From NCBI GenBank assembly GCA_965229095.1, contig OZ245855.1, forward strand, positions 3,534,001 to 3,598,000: a stretch of DNA of 64,000 bases. The letters are read 5' to 3'. Origin of the DNA: Taibaiella sp965229095. GTDB taxonomy: Bacteria; Bacteroidota; Bacteroidia; Chitinophagales; Chitinophagaceae. A program made the position numbers and the translations under genes. Below the pieces are notes generated by a model. It made no database searches. It saw only the letters and a list, made by a program, of their open reading frames with translations, and was not told where the DNA came from. Below, one piece after another: positions 17,186 to 24,817 of the stretch. Positions within the stretch are counted from its first letter, which is position 1. Every line of letters begins with the position of its first letter.

Positions 17186-17557
17186 ATGAAAGAACGAAGC
17201 CGTTACCTGGCATTGATTACCGGTATTATTATCCTGGGCTTGTTGTCCCGGAAAACAAGCATCGTCCCGGCCTGGACAGGTGATATGCTTTATGCCCTTA
17301 TGATGTTTTTTATCATCCGGGTCCTTTTTATCCGTAAAAAAATACGTTTTGTTTTCCTGCTCAGTCTTGGCATCTGTTTCGCCATCGAATGCAGCCAATT
17401 GTACCAGGCCGGCTGGATCAATGCCCTACGCGATACGCTGCCGGGACATTTGGTCCTGGGGCAGGGCTTCTTGTGGTCCGATCTTATTGCTTATATGGCC
17501 GGGGCCTTGCTGGGAGCAGCAATCGAGCAAGGGATAAGAAAAGCAAGACAACAATAG
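17186..17557 (+). CDS. DUF2809 membrane protein
   Basis: 123 residues with four hydrophobic segments. Motifs are GDMLYALMMFF near residue 33, FAIECSQLYQA near 65, LRDTLPGHLVLG and the closing FLWSDLIAYMAGALLG; the E-x-x-Q and G-x-x-F-x-x-x-D-L-x-A-Y pattern is diagnostic for DUF2809. Inner-membrane protein, function unknown. Confidence 0.82.
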   Translation: MKERSRYLALITGIIILGLLSRKTSIVPAWTGDMLYALMMFFIIRVLFIRKKIRFVFLLSLGICFAIECSQLYQAGWINALRDTLPGHLVLGQGFLWSDLIAYMAGALLGAAIEQGIRKARQQ

Positions 17558-18030
17558 TTATGCTCCAAAACAAACAGGGCCGCCGGTAATGGCAGACCCT
17601 GTAAGGAACCAAACGACCTTTCGCTTATATCCGGCCCGGGACCAGCGGACCGGAAGCAAAAAGGAACTACTTAAAGAAGACAAGCGATCATAAACGTGGT
17701 CGTTCACCATCGCTGTACCATCAGCAAAAAATAATAATCATAGCTTTTACAACCGTATCCCGCATCAATTTTCTTACTCAGCCACCAGGTACGGCAAGTG
17801 AAGAGGAGTAATAAACCTTGCTGTCAATCGCAGGATCGGGTATGTAAAGAAGTCCGCAATAGTACAGGCTCCTCCTTTCCTGATCAAAGAAATTGTGTTA
17901 ATATTATTAAAAAGTAATCATATTTTATAAATTACACTTTATTATAAAAAACAATTCAAAAATAATCCGGCAGCCTCTTGCCTTCCTTTAATTCGCAATT
18001 TCTTCCGATACTTGCAATTGTAACTACGCC
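17558..18030. other. Intergenic stretch without recognised gene
   Basis: About 470 bases, the last 150 very AT-rich and probably holding the promoter of the LytS gene at 18031, though no perfect TAnnTTTG was found. ACAGGG (17574-17579) and a CCCTGT about 25 bases later can pair weakly. No coding frame, tRNA or other RNA seen. Confidence 0.4.
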
Positions 18031-19155
18031 ATGGCATCTATTCCCCACATAGCCCTTTTCCGGAAACACAGCGGCAAGATCGTTTGGAGTGCGCTCTTGT
18101 TCTGGCTGCTGATCGGCTTTTTTGTCTATGCCACGGAATGGATCGCGACGCATTATTTCGGGATGAAGGCCATAGATCCTATCGAGCAAAAACAGTACCT
18201 GCTGCGCTGGGTACTCTGGCTACTGCTTACCCCAGCCATCATCCTGCTGGCATTAAGGATCAATATCGGCAACTGCAAGCTCCTCTGGTTTATACTGCTG
18301 CATATCCTGTTCGGCACCGCATTGCTTACACTCGAATTCCTGGCCGAGCTGGCGATCATCAAGCCGATGGCGGAACATTTTTACCAAAGGACCGTAGCCA
18401 CAGGTGAGCTGGCTATTCCTTTCCTGATGAAATACTTTGCCTATATCATCAACTATTTCCTGATCGTGGGCATGGTGAATATCTATGTTTACATGAATTC
18501 CCTACATGCTACGCAAAAAGACCTGCTGCAAACGGCATTGCAAAACAAAGAGCTGAAATACCACCTTACGCTGGCCCAGTTGCAAGCGCTCAAAATGCAG
18601 ATACAACCGCACTTCCTGTTCAATGCACATCATTCGATTATTGCCCTTATCCTGCAAAAAGAAAACGATAAGGCAGCCCGCATGCTCTCTACACTCAGCA
18701 GTTTGTTGCGTCTCGCACTGGAACAACAGAAACAGGAAATGATCCCCTTGAAAGAGGAGCTGCACATGATCGGTCATTATCTTGCCTTGCAACAAATAAG
18801 GTTTGAAGACCGCTTTACGTATAGCACCGCCGTTTCGGAAGAGGCCGGTACCATAAGGGTGCCTTATTTTATCTTACAGCCCCTGGTCGAGAATGCGGTG
18901 ATCCACGGCATAGAGCAAACAGACGAGCAGGCGAGTTTACATATTGCCGCCGCCGTAGAAACAGATGGACTATACATCACTATAAGCAATACCGGTACTT
19001 TACAATCCGAAAAAAACCGGAAAGGCATGGGTATTGGCATCAACAATGTAACTGAAAGGCTCCGGCAATATTATGGTAGTAAAGCTTCGTTCAGCCTGTC
19101 GGAACAGCCCCTGGGTACTACTGTAGCACAAATCATAATCCGCAATCATGAATAA
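18031..19155 (+). CDS. LytS-type sensor histidine kinase
   Basis: 374 residues. Four membrane segments (about 17-36, 57-77, 84-106 and 133-155), a linker, then the His_kinase domain with phosphoacceptor H194 in QIQPHFLFNAHHS, the N box FILQPLVENAVIHGIEQ and the glycine-rich GMGIGINNVTERLRQYYG. Eight bases overlap the LytTR regulator gene downstream, so the two form one operon. A POT transporter gene follows the regulator and may be a target. Signal unknown. Confidence 0.92.
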   Translation: MASIPHIALFRKHSGKIVWSALLFWLLIGFFVYATEWIATHYFGMKAIDPIEQKQYLLRWVLWLLLTPAIILLALRINIGNCKLLWFILLHILFGTALLTLEFLAELAIIKPMAEHFYQRTVATGELAIPFLMKYFAYIINYFLIVGMVNIYVYMNSLHATQKDLLQTALQNKELKYHLTLAQLQALKMQIQPHFLFNAHHSIIALILQKENDKAARMLSTLSSLLRLALEQQKQEMIPLKEELHMIGHYLALQQIRFEDRFTYSTAVSEEAGTIRVPYFILQPLVENAVIHGIEQTDEQASLHIAAAVETDGLYITISNTGTLQSEKNRKGMGIGINNVTERLRQYYGSKASFSLSEQPLGTTVAQIIIRNHE

Positions 19156-19921
19156 GAAAATAACTGCGGTGATCGTAGACGATGAATCGCTCTCAATAAG
19201 CGTGATCGAAGCTTATCTCAAGGCTTTCCCGGAAATAATCCTGGTGGGGAAATTCACCAAAAGCAGGCAGGCCGTAGATAAGATTATTGCCTTGCAGCCC
19301 GATCTGCTCTTCCTCGATGTGCAGATGCCGGTACTCAACGGCTTCGAATTGCTGGAAGCCATTGAAGGCCGGCATAACCCTTATGTTATCTTCACCACTG
19401 CCTTCGATCAGTATGCGATCAGGGCATTTGAAGTAAATGCGATAGGCTATCTCCTGAAACCTTTTGATGCTGAAAAATTCAATAATGCCCTCAACAGCTT
19501 CCTCCTCCGCTACAACAGCCATACAGCAAACAGCAATATGTATGCAGGGCTTTTGAAAATGTTGCAGGAAAAAGAACAGCCGGCAACCTGGCTCGAACGC
19601 ATCATGATCAGGGACCTGCAGCGTATCTTTTATATCCCGGTAACAGAAGTGCTTTACTTCGAAGCTTCGGGCGATTATGTAAAAGTAATAACAACTGAAA
19701 AAGTATACCTGGTAAACGAAAGCCTGTCCGCACTCGAGCAAAAGCTATCGCCGCAACAGTTTATCCGCATTCACCGCTCCTTCATCATCAATACGGAACA
19801 GGTGGCCGAATTTATCCCTTATTTCAACGGCGAATACAAAGTGGTGATGCGCAATAAGGACACCGTAAAAATGAGCCGTAATTATAAAGATAACCTGACC
19901 CGTATTTTCAAAGAGCTGTAA
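19148..19921 (+). CDS. LytTR-family response regulator
   Basis: 257 residues. Receiver domain 1-125 with D11-D12, phosphoacceptor D57 (LLFLDVQMPVLNGFELL), FTTAFDQYAI and LLKPFDAEKF. The LytTR domain (about 155-255) shows RDLQRIFYIPVTEVLYFEASGDYV (in pieces) and FIRIHRSFIIN, typical of the beta-strand DNA-binding fold. It overlaps its kinase gene by 8 bp. Target promoters not identified; the POT transporter gene starts 113 bp downstream on the same strand. Confidence 0.93.
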   Translation: MNKKITAVIVDDESLSISVIEAYLKAFPEIILVGKFTKSRQAVDKIIALQPDLLFLDVQMPVLNGFELLEAIEGRHNPYVIFTTAFDQYAIRAFEVNAIGYLLKPFDAEKFNNALNSFLLRYNSHTANSNMYAGLLKMLQEKEQPATWLERIMIRDLQRIFYIPVTEVLYFEASGDYVKVITTEKVYLVNESLSALEQKLSPQQFIRIHRSFIINTEQVAEFIPYFNGEYKVVMRNKDTVKMSRNYKDNLTRIFKEL

Positions 19922-20033
19922 ATCGCCCCGGCGATAATATACCTCTTCCCGGCCCTTAAATCCTGCAGCTTACAGAAAAGCAGTAAAGCCGTTTTTTGTT
20001 TTTTCTAATTTTTACCAGGAAAAACAAGAAGCA

Positions 20034-21431
20034 ATGGCATCGAACAAATTCCCGGCCTCGATCAAATACATCATCGGCAATGAAGCCGCAGAGCGCTTTA
20101 GCTACTACAGCTTACGCGCCATCCTCACCGTTTACCTCGCCACGCATTTCTTCAACCCTGCGGGTGATCCGGCGTTGCAGGCCGGAGCCGAAGCCCGGGC
20201 CAATGAAGCCACGCACTTTTTCATTACCCTCAATTACCTGATGCCTATAGCCGGGGCCTTACTGGCCGACTGGTTCCTGGGGAAATATGCCATCATCCTG
20301 TGGCTATCGCTGGTATATTGCCTGGGCAATTTCCTGATGGCAGGTTTTACCGACAACTACTCCCTGTTTATGACCGGGCTGGTGCTCATCGCCATTGGCT
20401 CCGGCGGCATCAAGCCTTGCGTGTCGGCCAATGTAGGCGACCAGTTTGACGAAAGCAACAAACACCTTATCGGCAAAGCCTTCAGTTGGTTTTACCTCAG
20501 CATCAATTTCGGCTCCTTCTTTTCTACGTTACTGATCCCTTATCTCCTGAAAGCTTATGGCCCCAAAGTAGCCTTCGGCTTGCCGGGAATATTGATGCTA
20601 CTGGCTACAGCGTTATTTTTCATGGGCCGTAAAAAATATACCCGTATACCCCCAGCCGGCTTTCCCAGGGAAAATTTCCTGAGCGTTAATTTCTATGTAT
20701 TGAAACACTGGTCCAGGCTACGCAAAGAAAAGCCGCAGGCAATAGCATTGGAAAAATACAAGCCGGAGACGGTTGCCGCTATTGCCTCCGTATGGAAAGT
20801 GCTGGCCCTGTTTACTTTCATCCCCGCCTATTGGATGCTCAGCGATCAAAGCACTTCGGAATGGGTAATACAGGCTACTAAGCTGGACCTGCATTTCCTG
20901 GGCATTACCTTTTTGCCCCAGCAGGTGCAGGCTGCCAATCCTATTTTTATCCTTATCCTTACACCGCTCTTCGGTACGGTGCTGTATCCTTACCTGCAAC
21001 GTAAAGGCTTTAATTTTTCGGTGCACCGTAAACTCTTAACCGGCTTTGTGCTGCTGATCTTCTCTTTCATCATTATTTACTTCCTGCAACTTGGTGTGGA
21101 CAGTGGCGCTCATCCATCGGTAAGCTGGCAGTTGCTCGCTTATTTCTTACAGACTACCGCCGAAGTACTGGTATACCTTACAGGGCTCGAGTATGCCTAT
21201 GCACAAGCGCCCGTATCGATGAAAAGCACGATCATGTCTTTCTGGCTGCTCACTATTTCGCTGGGCAATTATTTTGTGTCGCTCATCAACAGCAATATAG
21301 CTGCCAAAGGCATCCTGAGCCAGCTATCGGGTTCGGGCTATTACGGCTTCTTCATTATACTTATGAGTGTGGTCACCCTGCTCTTCACGCTTACCTATGC
21401 CCACCTGATCTTTTCCAAAAGCAGTAAATAG
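20034..21431 (+). CDS. POT-family proton-coupled oligopeptide transporter
   Basis: 465 residues with about 12-14 hydrophobic segments of the major facilitator type. The POT hallmarks are present: ExxER in NEAAERFSYYSLRAIL (proton coupling), the PTR2 signature GSGGIKPCVSANVGDQF, and FSWFYLSINFGSFFS. C-terminal QTTAEVLVYLTGLEYAYAQAP contains the conserved E and Y of helix 10. It imports di- and tripeptides across the inner membrane with protons. Length is close to the short bacterial POT proteins. It sits after a LytS/LytTR pair and before the rtcB-prfH leader. Confidence 0.92.
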   Translation: MASNKFPASIKYIIGNEAAERFSYYSLRAILTVYLATHFFNPAGDPALQAGAEARANEATHFFITLNYLMPIAGALLADWFLGKYAIILWLSLVYCLGNFLMAGFTDNYSLFMTGLVLIAIGSGGIKPCVSANVGDQFDESNKHLIGKAFSWFYLSINFGSFFSTLLIPYLLKAYGPKVAFGLPGILMLLATALFFMGRKKYTRIPPAGFPRENFLSVNFYVLKHWSRLRKEKPQAIALEKYKPETVAAIASVWKVLALFTFIPAYWMLSDQSTSEWVIQATKLDLHFLGITFLPQQVQAANPIFILILTPLFGTVLYPYLQRKGFNFSVHRKLLTGFVLLIFSFIIIYFLQLGVDSGAHPSVSWQLLAYFLQTTAEVLVYLTGLEYAYAQAPVSMKSTIMSFWLLTISLGNYFVSLINSNIAAKGILSQLSGSGYYGFFIILMSVVTLLFTLTYAHLIFSKSSK

Positions 21432-21480
21432 CATTGCCTCATAAGTAAGTCCAGGTAAAGGCTGCATTTGTAAAATTGAT

Positions 21481-21510
21481 TTTGTGCCTTCAGAATTTGT
21501 TTTACATTTG
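21481..21510 (+). promoter_or_regulatory. Promoter of the rtcB-prfH transcript
   Basis: TTTG (21481-21484), an 18-bp spacer, then TACATTTG (21503-21510): a full match to the Bacteroidota sigma consensus TTTG-N17..19-TAnnTTTG. Predicted start near 21516, which leaves a leader of about 465 nt before the rtcB start codon. Confidence 0.72.
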
Positions 21511-21523
21511 CAGCCGATCTAAC

Positions 21524-21796
21524 ATTGTGTTGACCCTTTAATACACAATACTTATGACTTACCGTTCCTACATATCATCCCTTTTCATCGCTGCCTGATA
21601 CCGGCAGGCGTTGTTTTCCCTTTTTACTATTTAAAGAGAACCCTGTTGCTGTACGCAACCAGGTAAGCTATTCGCCTGCCCTTACCCAACAAGCTATTAT
21701 TGCTTCGGACGGAGATCCTTATTCCGCATGGAATAGTTATGCCCTTACCGGTCTGCAGCCCTGATCCCACGAGGGATATATCCTTTGCGTAAGGAT
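21524..21796 (+). promoter_or_regulatory. Structured leader of rtcB-prfH, attenuator-like
   Basis: Hairpins seen in order: ATTGTGT/ACACAAT (21524-21549) just before a 14-codon reading frame; CTGCC-TGATACC-GGCAG (21591-21607) whose loop holds the stop codon of that frame and which is followed by a T-rich tract (21611-21625); CCTGTTGC/GCAACcAGG (21642-21663); TATTCC-GCAT-GGAATA (21720-21735); ATCCC-ACGA-GGGAT (21764-21777); ATCCTT/AAGGAT (21780-21796). GGCAGGCG (21603-21610) can alternatively pair with CGCCTGCC (21673-21680), which excludes the stop-codon hairpin. This looks like a translation-sensitive switch. The role is inference; folding was done by eye. Confidence 0.5.
21554..21598 (+). 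CDS. Possible 14-residue leader peptide
   Basis: ATG at 21554 to TGA at 21596-21598 encodes MTYRSYISSLFIAA. It lies about 40 nt after the predicted transcription start, inside the leader of rtcB-prfH, and its stop codon falls in the loop of a hairpin followed by T residues. A short frame can arise by chance; placement and structure are what make it a candidate. Confidence 0.4.
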   Translation: MTYRSYISSLFIAA

Positions 21797-21980
21797 GAAT
21801 CTTCAAGCAAAAACATTATTTGTAACGACCCATAACGTGTTAAAGACACTATGAGCAGGCCGTTTGCCACAGGCTATTGTACACTCAAAACAGCAAGGCA
21901 AAAGAAACGACTGCAATAACCTTTTACAAAAACAGACTGCCTCACCGCATCCGGCCAGAAGCAGTCAATAAGGCATAATC

Positions 21981-23381
21981 ATGAGCCATTTAAAAACAAA
22001 AGAATTAAGCAAGCTGGGCTATACCAATGACATTGCCCGGAGCCTTGCGATCAATATACTGCCTAAGCATTTCAAGTATGAAAGCAAAGCAGCCTGGATC
22101 GAATTATTGACGAACATCAAAAACAATCCCGAAGCTTATGTAAACGATGCGATGCTGGGCCCTATAGCGGCCACTTTTATAACGCAGGAAGAAGCCTGCA
22201 ATTACCAAAGCTTTGACCTGCTCCAGGAAACAGGACAGCTCAAGATCTATGGAAGCAAAGAAATAGAGCATGCTGCCAAAAAGCAGATGGAAACAGCAAT
22301 GTCGCTACCGGTAACCATACAGGGCGCCCTGATGCCCGATGCCCATACCGGTTATGGCTTGCCCATAGGCGGTGTGCTGGCAGCGCGCAACAGCGTTATC
22401 CCTTATGCCATCGGTGTGGACATCGGTTGCCGTATGGCCCTGTCCATACTGGACGAAGGCGAACATTTTCTCAAAAGCCATGCCTACCAGATGAAGCAGG
22501 CGCTCAGGGAGTACACCCACTTCGGCATGGAAGGCGGCCTGGACTTCGAACAGGAGCACGAGGTTATAGATAGCCCCGTATTCCAGGCGACCAGTTTCCT
22601 GAAACGAATGCAGATAAAGGCATCCAGGCAATTGGGCACTTCGGGCAGTGGTAATCATTTCGTGGAGTTCGGCCTGATCGAATTGTATGAAGGCAACAGC
22701 TTTAACCTCCCTGCAAAGCAATACATGGCATTGCTGTCGCATTCCGGCAGCCGGGGCCTGGGCGCCAATATCGCACAGCATTACATGCGCATTGCTATGG
22801 ATACCTGTAAGCTTCCACAAGGGGCGCAGCAATTGGCTTGGCTCGACATGGATAGTGAAGCGGGACAGGAATACTGGCTTAGCATGAACCTTGCCGGCGA
22901 TTATGCCAAAGCCTGCCACGACCGTATTCATACCAATGTGTTGCAGGCGCTGGGCTTGCAGGTAATGGCCCGGGTAGAGAACCATCACAATTTTGCCTGG
23001 AGGGATACACTTGCAGATGGTACCGATGCGATCATTCACCGCAAAGGGGCAACACCCGCGCACGAAGGCGAGCTGGGTATTATCCCCGGCAGCATGACCA
23101 CAGCGGCTTACCTGGTGCGGGGCAAAGGTGTGCCCGAAGCCTTGTATTCCGCTGCACACGGCGCCGGCAGAGCGATGAGCCGCAAACGGGCAAAGGAAAA
23201 CATGACGGCATCGGCCCTGAAAAAGATACTGGCTGGTGCCGGTGTAACCCTTATCGGCGGCAGCGTAGAGGAAAATCCGCTTGCCTACAAAGACATAGAA
23301 CGGGTCATTGCGGCGCAGCAATCGCTAGTGGATATACAGGGCAAATTTTTACCCAAAATAGTACGCATGAATAAAGAGTAA
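21981..23381 (+). CDS. rtcB: RNA ligase RtcB, PrfH-associated type
   Basis: 466 residues. RtcB joins RNA ends carrying 3'-phosphate (or 2',3'-cyclic phosphate) to 5'-OH ends using GTP and Mn. The metal and catalytic residues are visible: IGVDIGC with C150, GSGNHFVEFG with H226, LLSHSGSRG with H254, RVENHHNFAW with H335-H336, IHRKGATPA, and AAHGAGRAMSRKRA with the guanylylated H393. It lies 15 bp upstream of prfH. The rtcB-prfH pair is known from other bacteria, where the ligase reseals 16S rRNA cut in the decoding centre by colicin-E3-like toxins and PrfH helps rescue the damaged ribosome. A second, separate RtcB at 31812-33239 is a clear paralogue. AAGG 8-9 nt before the ATG may be a ribosome binding site. 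Confidence 0.95.
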   Translation: MSHLKTKELSKLGYTNDIARSLAINILPKHFKYESKAAWIELLTNIKNNPEAYVNDAMLGPIAATFITQEEACNYQSFDLLQETGQLKIYGSKEIEHAAKKQMETAMSLPVTIQGALMPDAHTGYGLPIGGVLAARNSVIPYAIGVDIGCRMALSILDEGEHFLKSHAYQMKQALREYTHFGMEGGLDFEQEHEVIDSPVFQATSFLKRMQIKASRQLGTSGSGNHFVEFGLIELYEGNSFNLPAKQYMALLSHSGSRGLGANIAQHYMRIAMDTCKLPQGAQQLAWLDMDSEAGQEYWLSMNLAGDYAKACHDRIHTNVLQALGLQVMARVENHHNFAWRDTLADGTDAIIHRKGATPAHEGELGIIPGSMTTAAYLVRGKGVPEALYSAAHGAGRAMSRKRAKENMTASALKKILAGAGVTLIGGSVEENPLAYKDIERVIAAQQSLVDIQGKFLPKIVRMNKE

Positions 23382-23396
23382 TACAATTAAAACAAA

Positions 23397-24014
23397 ATGG
23401 ACAAGATCATTATACAGATCAGCTCGGGAAGAGGGCCTGCAGAATGTTGCAGGGTGGTAGCCAAGGTACAAGAGCTGATGCTTAAAGAAGGAAAATCCCT
23501 GAGCATCGGTCTCCGGGTACTGGATCAAAAGCAAGGCGACATTAAAGGCACCCTGCTTTCGGCCACGCTCCTGGCCGAAGGCAAGGCACTCGACACTTTT
23601 GCGGACTCCTGGAAAGGTACAATACAATGGACCTCCACCAGTCCTTACCGTCCCATGCACAAACGTAAGAACTGGTTCGTAGGGATCAGCATCTTCAATG
23701 TGGAAGCACAAATGAGGTGGAACGACAAAGAAGTAATCTTTGAAACCTGTCGCGCATCGGGTCCGGGCGGGCAACATGTAAACAAGGTGGAAACAGCAGT
23801 ACGCGGTACACATCTGCCTTCCGGCATACAGGTGCTGGCCATGGACAGCCGTTCCCAGTTGCAGAATAAAAAGAACTGCCTGGAGCGGCTAAAGGCCAAA
23901 GTACTGGCCTGGCAGGCAGCGCAACTCAGCGTGCAACAACAAGACCAATGGCAGGAACACAATGTGCTGGAACGGGGCAACCCGGTACGGATCATTACGG
24001 CCAGCCTGATGTAA
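23397..24014 (+). CDS. prfH: Peptide chain release factor H
   Basis: 205 residues, the short size of RF-H, which lacks the codon-recognition domain of RF1/RF2. The peptidyl-tRNA hydrolysis motif GPGGQHVNK gives G124-G125-Q126; an N-terminal segment with GRGPAECCRVVAKVQE and the block TSPYRPMHKRKNWFVGI are typical of PrfH. Known role in other species: release of nascent chains from ribosomes cleaved in the decoding centre so that RtcB can repair the 16S rRNA. It is in one operon with rtcB (15 bp gap), and a strong terminator follows at 24043-24068. Confidence 0.93.
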   Translation: MDKIIIQISSGRGPAECCRVVAKVQELMLKEGKSLSIGLRVLDQKQGDIKGTLLSATLLAEGKALDTFADSWKGTIQWTSTSPYRPMHKRKNWFVGISIFNVEAQMRWNDKEVIFETCRASGPGGQHVNKVETAVRGTHLPSGIQVLAMDSRSQLQNKKNCLERLKAKVLAWQAAQLSVQQQDQWQEHNVLERGNPVRIITASLM

Positions 24015-24042
24015 CCACCTTAAGCTGAATCCCTTACCTGAT

Positions 24043-24068
24043 GAAAGGCTGCTTTCGGGCAGCCTTTC
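24043..24068 (+). terminator. Intrinsic terminator of rtcB-prfH
   Basis: GAAAGGCTGC (24043-24052) pairs perfectly with GCAGCCTTTC (24059-24068) around a 6-nt loop, followed by a T-rich tail. Confidence 0.85.
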
Positions 24069-24134
24069 TATTTGTTTCTTATCTTCGCGCCGGATTCCTG
24101 TAAAAGAAACTGCTATAACCCCAGCCTGTCCTGT

Positions 24135-24812
24135 ATGTCACGAAACTTAAGGTTTATATTCCTTTTGCTTTGCCTGCCCTTCCTGTTTTCTTCCTGCTTC
24201 GAGATCATAGAAGAGATCAATATGAATGCAGATGGCAGCGGCACCATGACCATCACCGTCAACATGAGCCAAAGTAAGACGAAGCTGGCGTCCATCATGC
24301 TGATGGATAGCATCAATGGCTACAAAGTGCCCCAAAGGCCTACGATACAAAAGGAGATCAATGAAGCGGTCGCCAAGCTGAAAGCCATGCCCGGCATCAG
24401 TAATGTAAAAAGCACCACCGATTTCAACAATTACATTGCCAGCATCAGTTTTTCGTTCAAAGAAGTGAGCAATGTGAATACGATAAGCCGGAAAATCCTG
24501 GAAGACCAGAAGATAAAAACCACCAACATTTCCACGTACAGCTACAATAAAGCGACCGCTACCTTTGCCCGTGATTATAAATATTATCCTTCAGCAAAAT
24601 CGGAGTTCAATAAGCTTAAAAAGGAAGACAGGGAGATTTTTAAAACGGCTACCTATACCAATATCTGCAGGTTCCCTTTACCGATTGCCAAACACAATAA
24701 TCAACTGGCTAAAATATCCAAGAGCCAGAAAGCCATTATGCAACGCAGCAGTGTTATGGACCTGATCAACGGCAGTGTGAGCGTTGCCGATCAAATACAA
24801 CTTTCAAAATAA
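24135..24812 (+). CDS. Lipoprotein of unknown function
   Basis: 225 residues from ATG 24135; an earlier in-frame start would place 21 non-signal residues before the signal peptide. The signal is RFIFLLLCLPFLFSSC with lipobox Cys at residue 20, then FEIIEEINMNADGSGTMTITV, a pattern of lipoproteins whose first strands carry N-x-D-G-S-G. The rest is helix- and Lys-rich with no catalytic motif. It is followed after 5 bp by the 677-residue secreted protein, so the two and the next gene form a three-gene unit. Function unknown. Confidence 0.6.
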   Translation: MSRNLRFIFLLLCLPFLFSSCFEIIEEINMNADGSGTMTITVNMSQSKTKLASIMLMDSINGYKVPQRPTIQKEINEAVAKLKAMPGISNVKSTTDFNNYIASISFSFKEVSNVNTISRKILEDQKIKTTNISTYSYNKATATFARDYKYYPSAKSEFNKLKKEDREIFKTATYTNICRFPLPIAKHNNQLAKISKSQKAIMQRSSVMDLINGSVSVADQIQLSK

Positions 24813-24817
24813 CCTTC

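Noticed and set aside
17558..18030. A small RNA or gene in the gap after the DUF2809 gene
   Set aside because: No promoter consensus, stable hairpin with T tail or coding frame with plausible start was found.
21720..21796. GGA-containing hairpins as CsrA/RsmA binding sites
   Set aside because: Three small hairpins carry GGA, but in the stems rather than in the loops, and CsrA is not typical of this phylum.
22305..23321. A 338-residue frame opposite to the first rtcB
   Set aside because: It lies wholly inside a strongly conserved rtcB gene, shows no recognisable motif and has a low-complexity Cys/His/Gly-rich composition typical of antisense frames.
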